Below are positions 38,381 to 46,972 of a stretch of DNA of 64,000 bases, one piece after another. Each line of letters opens with the position of its first letter. Position 1 is the first letter of the stretch. The notes under the pieces were generated by a model that saw only the letters and a program-made list of their open reading frames with translations, had not been told where the DNA came from and searched no databases. Both the position numbers and the translations under genes were made by a program. The DNA lies in NCBI GenBank assembly GCA_027623295.1, contig JAQBXR010000001.1, forward strand, positions 180,760 to 244,759, read 5' to 3'. The DNA comes from Planctomycetota bacterium. GTDB taxonomy: Bacteria; Planctomycetota; UBA1135.

Positions 38381-39403
38381 ATGGCACAGAAGATTGAAAA
38401 CATGTTCCGCGATCAAGCGGTCATGATTGCCTCGGCGGGCGATGGTGGGGCAGGATGTTCCTCCATGCACCGCGAGAAGTACGTGAACATGGGTGGCCCC
38501 GATGGCGGGGATGGCGGAAAGGGCGGCGATGTCGTCCTTTTTGCCGATCGTCAGGAGAACTCCTTGTTCCGAATCACGCGTAATCATCATGCGCGCGCTA
38601 CCCACGGGCAACCGGGTGGCAGCAATAACCGTAGTGGCCGTGGCGGCGAAGATTTGGTGGTTAAGGTTCCGGTTGGAACGCAAATCTACGATGCCGATCG
38701 CGGCAACTTGCTTGCTGACCTCGATGAAGATGGCATGAACCTAGTGGTGGCCAAAGGTGGTCAGGGTGGTCGCGGGAATGCACGTTTTGCCAGCGCGACG
38801 ACCCAAGCGCCGACTCACTTCGAGAGCGGCACCCAAGGCGAAACCCGTAAGTTGCGTTTGGAATTGAAGCTGGTGGCCGACATCGGCCTGCTTGGACTGC
38901 CCAATGCAGGTAAGTCCACGCTCCTCAGCCGTATGACGGCTGCACGTCCGCGGGTTGCGGACTATCCGTTCACGACTTTGGACCCTTCGCTCGGGATTTT
39001 GGATTTGGGGCAAGGCGACCGCAACTTGGTCATGGCCGATATTCCCGGTCTGATTGAAGGCGCCTCCGATGGCAAGGGACTGGGCGTCCAGTTTCTGCGC
39101 CACATCGAGCGCACCAACGTATTGCTGCACTTGGTGGATTGCTCCCCATTGGCAGATACGGAGCCCACCGAGGCGTACCGCATCATCCGTGGTGAGATTG
39201 AAGCTTATGGTGCTAACCTGGGCACGCGTCCCACGGTGGTCGTGGCGACCAAAATCGAAGATGAAGAAGGCAAGGCGCGCGCGAAGGAGTTTTTCGAGGC
39301 CATCGACCACCCACTTTTCGCAATCTCAGCGGCTACAGGAGCCGGTTTGGGCCGATTGACCGCAGAATTGGTCCGCTTGGTCGATGAAGGAGAAGAACAG
39401 TAG
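38381..39403 (+). CDS. obgE: GTPase ObgE/CgtA
   Basis: MHREKYVNMGGPDGGDGGKGGDVVLFAD...RGGEDLVVKVPVGTQIYD...LGLPNAGKSTLLSRMTAARPRVADYPFTTLDPSLG. Confidence 0.98.
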   Translation: MAQKIENMFRDQAVMIASAGDGGAGCSSMHREKYVNMGGPDGGDGGKGGDVVLFADRQENSLFRITRNHHARATHGQPGGSNNRSGRGGEDLVVKVPVGTQIYDADRGNLLADLDEDGMNLVVAKGGQGGRGNARFASATTQAPTHFESGTQGETRKLRLELKLVADIGLLGLPNAGKSTLLSRMTAARPRVADYPFTTLDPSLGILDLGQGDRNLVMADIPGLIEGASDGKGLGVQFLRHIERTNVLLHLVDCSPLADTEPTEAYRIIRGEIEAYGANLGTRPTVVVATKIEDEEGKARAKEFFEAIDHPLFAISAATGAGLGRLTAELVRLVDEGEEQ

Positions 39404-39453
39404 GAAGAAGCTGCGGCCTATAGCCGTCGTAATCGACCGGGACAAGGGATAAG

Positions 39454-40440
39454 ATGCCATACGTGAACGAGAAACTGCTGCGCTTCGTGCTAGTCCTTAT
39501 TGGACTCGGCACCCTAGGTGGATTTGGATGGAAGATGTACGGTTTCGTCCAGAACAAGGACACCATTGTCAGTAAGTTGTCCATGTCGCGCTTGGAGGGA
39601 ACCTTTGGTGCAGACGCCGCGAGCTCGCGGAAAGGCGGGCACCTCTTCCGCTATGAGAAGTACAAGGTCCTACAGGATCTGAACATTACTGGTTATGTCG
39701 CGCCGCCGCCCAAGGTGGAGCAAACCGAAGTCAAGAAGCCCAAGCCTCGGATTTCCGAAGATGATGTCTTGGTTCCATGGATTCAGGCTCCCTCCGCTGC
39801 ATGGATTCAGGGGCGTACGGAACGCGCCTCCGACGAGCACATCCCAGGTGACTTGATTGCCGTCGGCTCCAAGTTTGAGCTCGGTGATAAGAAAGGCTTG
39901 AAGTTGAAGCTTGTCGCCGTGAGACCAGGTGAGGTCGAGCTTGAAGTGGTTGAAGGCGGCAAAAAGATGATCGTGAAATCCGGCGCTTTCGACGTGGATC
40001 AAACACGTGCTTTCGTGACCGATAGTGCGCAGCCATCGACCGGAACGAATGGTGTCGGAGCAGAGGGCGTGATTGCCTACGTTCCTCCGGAAGAAACCTT
40101 GCAGGTTGAACCCGGAACTTATGCCATCGGCAGCAGCGATGTGCGCGAGTTAGAGAGGATGTCGCAGGAAGAAATTCTAAACTCTGTGCCGGTCCGCGTT
40201 GCGCGTGACCCATTGTCAAATAAAGTGCGCGGTCTGCGTATTCGCAGTGTGCCAGAAGGTTCGGTTTTTTCCCGCTTAGGCATCAAGGCCGATGACATCG
40301 TACTGGAAGTCAATGGCCAGCCAGCCGTCGATCGTGATCAACTCTTCCGCTCTATGCGTGAATTGGATACCGACAAGGTGGTTGTAAAGGTGGAACGCCT
40401 CGGTGGCGTGCGTACTTTGACCTTCCGTTTGCCGCGGTAG
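39454..40440 (+). CDS. Membrane-anchored PDZ-domain protein, GspC-like
   Basis: N-terminal TM (LLRFVLVLIGLGTLGGFGWKMYGF), C-terminal PDZ (GLRIRSVPEGSVFSRLGIKADDIVLEVNGQPAVDRDQLFRSMRELDTDKVVVKVERLGGVRTLTFRL). Confidence 0.65.
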   Translation: MPYVNEKLLRFVLVLIGLGTLGGFGWKMYGFVQNKDTIVSKLSMSRLEGTFGADAASSRKGGHLFRYEKYKVLQDLNITGYVAPPPKVEQTEVKKPKPRISEDDVLVPWIQAPSAAWIQGRTERASDEHIPGDLIAVGSKFELGDKKGLKLKLVAVRPGEVELEVVEGGKKMIVKSGAFDVDQTRAFVTDSAQPSTGTNGVGAEGVIAYVPPEETLQVEPGTYAIGSSDVRELERMSQEEILNSVPVRVARDPLSNKVRGLRIRSVPEGSVFSRLGIKADDIVLEVNGQPAVDRDQLFRSMRELDTDKVVVKVERLGGVRTLTFRLPR

Positions 40441-40445
40441 TTGCC

Positions 40446-41162
40446 GTGAGCCGTAGGCAACTTCTGCTTGCTGATTGTGGTAATCAGCGTTTGAAGCTTG
40501 CAACGGAATCCTTGCATGAGGTTTATGTTTTCCAGTGGCGCGCGTTGTCGGAGCGAGAGCGCTTGGCTGATTTTTTAGTGCAGCAAAATGTGCGTGCTGT
40601 GCGGCTTGCGAGTAGTTCGACCCAAGGCCGTGCTGCTCTTTTGGAATTGGGTTTGCATGCAGTAGGGGTGAAAGAGGTTCATCCAAGAGAGATCCCCTTG
40701 GATATCCAAACTTCTGGAACCGGAATCGATCGCTTGTTAGCCACTTGGTATGCGCATCAGAAATGCGCAGGAGCTGTGGTGGTGGCGGATTGCGGCACTG
40801 CATTTACATTAGATGTGGTGGACGCCCACGGCCGCTTTTTGGGTGGAGCCATCGGGGCCGGGTTAGGGACTCAGCAGCAGGCATTGGCAACGGCTTGTCC
40901 GCACTTGGAGGCTCCGAATCAGGTCTTATCAGGGATTCCAACGGATACTGCATCGGCCGTGGCTGCAGGGACACGGCGCGCTTTCGTGGTTGCGCTACGC
41001 GGCTTGGCCGAGGAGTTTTTGGCTGACGTCGACCTCGGTAAGCATGCGACCGCGCAGTTTTTTTTGACCGGCGGTGATGCCGAAGACTTACGCGTTTTGC
41101 TTCCTGAGTGGGAGTTCGAAGAGCATATGGTTTTAAAAGGCTTGGCCGCATTGCCGCAATGA
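40446..41162 (+). CDS. coaX: Type III pantothenate kinase
   Basis: LLLADCGNQRLKLA...TSGTGIDRLLATWYAHQKCAGAVVVADCGTAFTLDVVDAHGRFLGGAIGAGLG...FFLTGGDAEDL. Confidence 0.88.
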   Translation: MSRRQLLLADCGNQRLKLATESLHEVYVFQWRALSERERLADFLVQQNVRAVRLASSSTQGRAALLELGLHAVGVKEVHPREIPLDIQTSGTGIDRLLATWYAHQKCAGAVVVADCGTAFTLDVVDAHGRFLGGAIGAGLGTQQQALATACPHLEAPNQVLSGIPTDTASAVAAGTRRAFVVALRGLAEEFLADVDLGKHATAQFFLTGGDAEDLRVLLPEWEFEEHMVLKGLAALPQ

Positions 41163-42202
41163 AAACTTTTCGCCGGTTGTCTGCTCCCGGAAGCAGTGCC
41201 TTGTCGATTTGGCAGTTGTGTGCTGCGGAAAAGGAATGCACAAAACTTTTTGGCAGCGTTTTTCCGCAAACCCAAAACAGCTTTCGCTTAAATGGAGAAT
41301 CACTTCCATTTGATGAAGCCTTGTTGTGGCGTCGGGAAACAAAGGGGCAGAGCTTAACCCTCGAATGCCATTTGCATGGTGGCTATGGGGTTGCAGCGGC
41401 TTTTCGCGATTGGATGATGGAGCGCGGATGGCGTGAAGTGGCAGGTTCTCTTGCTGAAGAAAACCATCCTGCTTTATGGAATGCCAATTCGCCTCTTGCG
41501 GCGCGCGTCGTAGCGGCTCAGAGCGACAATGCTTTTGAGAAAGAGCTCCAGCGCATCCGCGATATGCCGGCCGCCGCGCAAAGAAACGCGGTGAAGGACC
41601 TGGCTCAATGGAATGCCTGGGCGAGCGCTCTCGAGCAACCACTCAGCATCGTATTCGCTGGTCCTCCCAACGTTGGTAAATCAACTTTGTTCAATCATTG
41701 GAATCGCGCGGCACTAGCCACGATTCATGATGGCCAGGGCACCACACGTGATGCCGTGGAAGTGACTCTCCAACTTGGTGCGCCGGGGGAGGAGGCCTTG
41801 TTTTCTCTGACCGATACCGCGGGCATCGGCGATGGGCTAAGTGCACTTGACCAACAAGCCATGTTGGTTGCATGGGAGCAAATTGACTCTGCATGGAAAG
41901 TCATCTGGGTTATCGACGCGGCTGCTGAACCGAGTGCTGCGGTTTTGAAACGGCTACAAAACCGCACAGCAAAGGATTTCATCCTGCTCAACCGCACCGA
42001 CCTAAAAGAGAGCTGGGTGCCATCGTCCTTAGGTATCGAGCCGGACTTGACCGGGCAAATAGCAGGGGTCGATGCTCTGCTGGTGGCGCTCGAAGCCAAG
42101 ATTTTGCAAATGCTTGGGCCACCGCCACCTCCAGGAACCTTGATCGCTTTCAAGAAATCTCAACGGGAAGCGCTCGAAGCCCTGCTCTCTGACCCCGTTT
42201 GA
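41159..42202 (+). CDS. Truncated/degenerate MnmE (TrmE)-like GTPase
   Basis: APGSSALSIWQL, LECHLHGG, FAGPPNVGKSTLFNHWN, QGTTRDAVE, LTDTAGIGDG, LLNRTD; no C-terminal CxGK motif. Confidence 0.75.
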   Translation: MKTFRRLSAPGSSALSIWQLCAAEKECTKLFGSVFPQTQNSFRLNGESLPFDEALLWRRETKGQSLTLECHLHGGYGVAAAFRDWMMERGWREVAGSLAEENHPALWNANSPLAARVVAAQSDNAFEKELQRIRDMPAAAQRNAVKDLAQWNAWASALEQPLSIVFAGPPNVGKSTLFNHWNRAALATIHDGQGTTRDAVEVTLQLGAPGEEALFSLTDTAGIGDGLSALDQQAMLVAWEQIDSAWKVIWVIDAAAEPSAAVLKRLQNRTAKDFILLNRTDLKESWVPSSLGIEPDLTGQIAGVDALLVALEAKILQMLGPPPPPGTLIAFKKSQREALEALLSDPV

Positions 42203-42215
42203 CGTTATCCTATAG

Positions 42216-43586
42216 TTGGAATCACTTGCCACTTCGGCCAGCATTCCACCCTCGTTGCTCAATCGCCCGATGCACCTCTTGCCGGTCATGGAAGGCCTCC
42301 ATTCTTCGGAGGCGCTGAACCCACCTTTCCTGCAAGCATTCTTTCAGCGCGTGAAGGAATTGGAAGCACGCCCTTCTGAGTTTGAAGACGCCTTGCACGG
42401 CACTGTGATTGCCACGATTTTCTCGGAGCCCTCCACGCGCACCCGCTTGTCCTTCGAAGCCGCAGCGCATCGGTTAGGCGCATCGGTGATCACCATGGCC
42501 GACTCCAAATCCTCGAGCGAAAGCAAGGGGGAAAGCTTGGTAGACATGGCGCGCGTGGTGGGAGGCTATGCCGATTTGATGGTGTTACGCCATCCATTAG
42601 ATGGTGCCTCACGTTTGGCGAGCCAGGCCACGACCACCCCAGTGATTAACGGTGGCGATGGCCGCCTTGGTCATCCTACGCAAACCTTAGTGGATCTTTA
42701 CATCTTGTATCGCGAGTGGGGGGATTTTGCTGGCCGTACGGTTGCCGTCATGGGTGACTTGCGCAATGGCCGAACCGCGCGCTCCTTGGCTTGGGCACTT
42801 GCGGTGTTGGGAGTGCGCATTGTTTTGCTCCCCGGGGTGGGGCTGGATTGGGAGGCTGGCTTTGAGCGCCGCATTCTTGACCGCTTCGATTACCGGCTGA
42901 GGTGGGGCAAGCATCCCTTATTCCGTGATTGGACTGGGAACGAGGAGGCGCGTGTTCTTGAACCCAAGGGTTTGGTCCAGAAATCTCTTTTCCGCGAAGA
43001 GGTCCCTGAAATTGATCGCCTCGATGCTTTGTACCTCACCCGCTTGCAGGCCGAGCGGGGAGCGCAGGCAGGCCCGGGTTCTTATCCAGGCCTCACTTCC
43101 GCCCAAATGCAGAATCCCTTGTTGGCCACCTGCAAGATCTTGCACCCGCTGCCTCGGCTCGATGAGCTTCCGTCGGAAATCGACACCGACCCGCGGGCTC
43201 TCTATTTCGAACAGGCAAAAGTGGGGCCTGTGGTTCGCCAGGCCGTGTTTTTAGCCATGCTACGCCAAGATCGCTGGTCGCTACCGCACCTGACTCCATT
43301 GCCAGCAGGAAGCCCAGATGTCCAGCTCGGCCTTTGCCCGAACTCGTCCTGCGTATCCCGCGCAGAGGGCCTTCCAGCTCCATGGCGTGTCGTGGGAGAT
43401 GCTCGTAGAACCTTCCTCTGCGCCTATTGCGACGGTCAATTACAAGTGGAGTACGCAGGATGCCGCTCGACGAACAAGGTTCACGCCTTGTTTTCTGGCG
43501 CTGCGTTTCGTATTAGCCCAGAAAATCTGCAGCCCTTTTTGGACCGTGACGCGGCCGAAAAAGCGGGCTATCAGTGGGGCGGTTAG
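42216..43586 (+). CDS. pyrB: Aspartate carbamoyltransferase with C-terminal PyrI-type zinc domain
   Basis: FSEPSTRTRLSFEAAAHRLGASVITM, SSSESKGESLVDMARVVGGYADLMVLRHP, GRLGHPTQTLVDLY, ILHPLPRLDE; then CPNSSC...CAYC. Confidence 0.93.
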   Translation: MESLATSASIPPSLLNRPMHLLPVMEGLHSSEALNPPFLQAFFQRVKELEARPSEFEDALHGTVIATIFSEPSTRTRLSFEAAAHRLGASVITMADSKSSSESKGESLVDMARVVGGYADLMVLRHPLDGASRLASQATTTPVINGGDGRLGHPTQTLVDLYILYREWGDFAGRTVAVMGDLRNGRTARSLAWALAVLGVRIVLLPGVGLDWEAGFERRILDRFDYRLRWGKHPLFRDWTGNEEARVLEPKGLVQKSLFREEVPEIDRLDALYLTRLQAERGAQAGPGSYPGLTSAQMQNPLLATCKILHPLPRLDELPSEIDTDPRALYFEQAKVGPVVRQAVFLAMLRQDRWSLPHLTPLPAGSPDVQLGLCPNSSCVSRAEGLPAPWRVVGDARRTFLCAYCDGQLQVEYAGCRSTNKVHALFSGAAFRISPENLQPFLDRDAAEKAGYQWGG

Positions 43587-43786
43587 GCACCCGTATCAGC
43601 GGGTAAACTTTGCTGTCGAACAAGTGGGTGCGAAACCGCACTCCATGGGCGTTCTTGCCCTAAAATGGGCCCAGAAGGGGGCTTCACTGCCTTGGTATGG
43701 GATTTGCAAATAAGCCAACGCGAAGTTTGTCGCGCCGTTCTAGGATAGGCGGGCAAGGTGTTGTCCCACCTCGCACTTACAAGATA

Positions 43787-46700
43787 ATGGAATCCGTGAA
43801 TCAACCGAAAAGGATGCGTCTCCTCACCCGAATCTCTGCCCTCGGGCTTTTGGCCGCCACCGTCGTTAGTGGAAGCTGTCTTTCTGCTTCGAACTCTGGT
43901 GGAGGTCTAGGAGGAAATACAAAAAGCTCCCTTGGCCTGTTCTTGGAGAACCTCACTTGGGGTCGCCTGGTGGATGTCCGCGACTCTAGCGGCATCCTGG
44001 TGGAGTCAGATGTACTCATCAACCACCTGATTGAGTCCGATGGCGTGAATTTTTCGATCACCAATAATCCGGTGAACCAGAAGGAAACGCTTACTATTTT
44101 GCGTACTGCAGGTTCGGCTTCCTTTATTGCTTTGTTAAGCACTGCGGAGTCCAACTTGGAGCCGATTGTAGATAAAGCTGCAACCTCTGCACCTCCGTTT
44201 ACCGAGCTTGCACGGAACGCCACGGTGCGCCTGCAGTTCTCAGAGCAGATTGATCCAAGCTCAGTGGACTTCACTACGGTGCAAGTCTTTACTGGCAACC
44301 CACCGTTGCTAGGTTTTACTGGCCGCTATATCGTGAAGAACGACGCTGGCCTGGACAAAGGCTTTGTCTTCTTCGATACCACCGTTTCCGCAACGGAAGC
44401 TGCTGCGGAGTTTATTCCACAGAACGCAGTGGGTTTGCCGGCATCTCCAGACTCGGTGAATGCGAACTTTGCGATTCGCATTCCGACTCAACCAGATCCG
44501 TTGATTGGACAGCCCAAAGTACTGCGCAGCCTAAACGGCAAGCTCACCCCGTCTGTGCAGGACTTGGCAACCGAGCCTTTCGAGACCACGGGTGTTTCAA
44601 ATACCTTGGTACGCGCAGCGCGTACCGGAAACAACCTAGATGACTTCAACGGTTTCCTGCTCGACAACACTCCGCCAAGCCTTTTGGCGGTTAAGAACGC
44701 CACGATTAACACGATCAGTTCTGTAACCGGCTCTGTGGTGGACTTTCTTTACACCATCGACCTCGCAGTTTGTAAGCCAATGACGCCAAAGGTCGGCGAC
44801 ATTTTCGAAGTTGGAGCAGGCTTGCTATTGGTGACCGATGTCTTGAATAGCGGAGACCCAAACAACTTCTCGGTTCGTGCAACTCTGGAAGCCGCAGAGG
44901 GCTCCATCGTTGCTGGTGCGACTTCCCTTTCTGCGCGTTACACCACGGCATACACCCCACAAGATGCTCTTGTTCAAGCGTGTTACTTGGAGTTCCAGCC
45001 TCCAATCGCTCAGCTCTCTGGTGCGGGCATTATTGACATTAGCGATGCGTCTTCTGTAACCATTCGCTTTGACGAGCCCATCAATACGGGCTCTATGCGT
45101 TCGATGAGCACCTTCGTAATCGTCAACCCAGATGCAGCGGCAGTGGGTGGCATTAACGAAGACGTTGAAATCGAGGCTGCCTGGTATCGCCAGGTGAACA
45201 CGAGTGAAACCACCGCCGACTTCATTGATCGTCAGCGTGGTTACGACTTCCGTGCGATTACCGCCGGAGCAGATGCTTTGTCTGAGTTCAGCGGTCGCCT
45301 GTGTTTTGGCCCAATCGAAGCCACTGACGGCAACCGTCAGTTCTCCCTCACGCCATCCTTTGGTTGGGTTTCGCCGAGTACTTCCGGCGCTGGTGAGGCT
45401 TACGTGGTCGCACTGCGAGGTGGAGTGACCGGCATCTTAGATCTGTCTGGCAACCCACTTGCTGTGGAAGGCTTCGTTGCTGGAAATGGTCAGGCTGGAG
45501 AGAGCAATGAGCAAGATGTAAAACTGGTTGTAAACCACGACACCTTTGGGAGCCTTGGAAACTACCTGTTCTGGAATGGAAACTCTTTGGACGAAAACGG
45601 TGACGGTCAAGCGGAATGGGCTGGCAACCTTCAGTTGATGCCCAATGGCCTCACTGGCCGATTCCCTTCGCGTTTCTCCCGTGCTGCAGACTCTTCCAGC
45701 CCGGCCATGTCCAATCGCTTGTTGGGTACCCCAGTAACCGAGCCACTAAACCCAGCCGGGGCAGTGGTCATGAGCGCCTTCCGTCCTCAAGAATTCGGTT
45801 TCTCTTATGGAGACGCAACCGAGTACAACATGACTGTGGAAGGATTTAACTGGTCACCAAACGCAGGTGTGGTTTTCGACGAGTCCTTCGAGGACATCTC
45901 ACTGTCTTTGTCGACGGCGGGGTTCTTGCCAGACGAGTTTCTGATTCCACCACCGAACCAAATCGTCATGTTTCCTGAATCCGGACTGACCATTTCCGGT
46001 TTCGATGACAACATTCTTGGGTTCACCCTAGATGGGTCTTCTGGAATCGATGAGATTGAAGTCTTCCGCAACAAATACGTTGCAAATGGAATCGAGTTGT
46101 TCACCAACAACGGCACGCCTTACATGCCATGGCCAGACTTCACTGCGAATTACGTTTGGCGCGATACCGCCATCCCGCAAACCTTCCTCGGTACGCATGT
46201 CAACTCTGCAGGTGCACCGAACCAGCAGTACGTCACCGATAACACCATCATCTTCGGCTGGGCACCAGAAGCCGCGCCATCAGTATCCTTGCCGCTTTTG
46301 GCTCGCTTCCGTGTTTTCCCACAGAGTAACCGTCTCGGCTTTAACAGCTTTTCGGTAACCCAAATGATTCCAAACCGGAGTCCAATGGTGAACTTCCGCA
46401 TTTGGTCTTCTGGCGGACAAGATGGATCAGGTATCTGGCACCAGATTCAACCAGATAACTCTGCGCTCGGTGGAACCCGTCCGATTGGCGGCTTCGTTCC
46501 AGGAACCGGTAACCGGACCGATCTCGTGGGCGACGATCACATCTACTGGACTCAGGCAGACTTCGTAGTCGACACCTCACGGATATATTCGCACTGGTTC
46601 GACCTCGGTTCAGTTTTGCTCTTGGAGCAAGTCTCCGGCGTAGTTGTGGAGCCAGCGAACGAAAGTCAGCCCGTTGGAACTTCCATCGTGGTTGAGTTCC

Positions 46701-46972
46701 GAGGTTCTGCCTTGGTGACTCATGGTGCTGACCCAGATGTGAATCCTTCACCTTTGACCAACGCGGATACTCAACTTGATGCCCACGGCGACTTTATTGG
46801 TGGCTTTGGTTCTGTAAGTACTCCCTCCCTGTGGACTACTGACCTCACGGAATTGGAAGGCAACGGCTTCCGTTACATCCAAGTTCGTGTCACTTTCAAA
46901 TCAAATGCAGATCTAGGTCTGCGCCCTGAGCTGGATAGCTTGGGAATCATCTGGAGCGATGTTCAGCCATGA
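43787..46972 (+). CDS. Giant secreted/lipoprotein-like Ig-domain protein, family A copy 1
   Basis: N-terminal hydrophobic signal ending SGSC; Ig-like VRLQFSEQIDPSSVDFTTVQVF and VTIRFDEPINTGSM; paralogous to the next ORF. Confidence 0.8.
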   Translation: MESVNQPKRMRLLTRISALGLLAATVVSGSCLSASNSGGGLGGNTKSSLGLFLENLTWGRLVDVRDSSGILVESDVLINHLIESDGVNFSITNNPVNQKETLTILRTAGSASFIALLSTAESNLEPIVDKAATSAPPFTELARNATVRLQFSEQIDPSSVDFTTVQVFTGNPPLLGFTGRYIVKNDAGLDKGFVFFDTTVSATEAAAEFIPQNAVGLPASPDSVNANFAIRIPTQPDPLIGQPKVLRSLNGKLTPSVQDLATEPFETTGVSNTLVRAARTGNNLDDFNGFLLDNTPPSLLAVKNATINTISSVTGSVVDFLYTIDLAVCKPMTPKVGDIFEVGAGLLLVTDVLNSGDPNNFSVRATLEAAEGSIVAGATSLSARYTTAYTPQDALVQACYLEFQPPIAQLSGAGIIDISDASSVTIRFDEPINTGSMRSMSTFVIVNPDAAAVGGINEDVEIEAAWYRQVNTSETTADFIDRQRGYDFRAITAGADALSEFSGRLCFGPIEATDGNRQFSLTPSFGWVSPSTSGAGEAYVVALRGGVTGILDLSGNPLAVEGFVAGNGQAGESNEQDVKLVVNHDTFGSLGNYLFWNGNSLDENGDGQAEWAGNLQLMPNGLTGRFPSRFSRAADSSSPAMSNRLLGTPVTEPLNPAGAVVMSAFRPQEFGFSYGDATEYNMTVEGFNWSPNAGVVFDESFEDISLSLSTAGFLPDEFLIPPPNQIVMFPESGLTISGFDDNILGFTLDGSSGIDEIEVFRNKYVANGIELFTNNGTPYMPWPDFTANYVWRDTAIPQTFLGTHVNSAGAPNQQYVTDNTIIFGWAPEAAPSVSLPLLARFRVFPQSNRLGFNSFSVTQMIPNRSPMVNFRIWSSGGQDGSGIWHQIQPDNSALGGTRPIGGFVPGTGNRTDLVGDDHIYWTQADFVVDTSRIYSHWFDLGSVLLLEQVSGVVVEPANESQPVGTSIVVEFRGSALVTHGADPDVNPSPLTNADTQLDAHGDFIGGFGSVSTPSLWTTDLTELEGNGFRYIQVRVTFKSNADLGLRPELDSLGIIWSDVQP

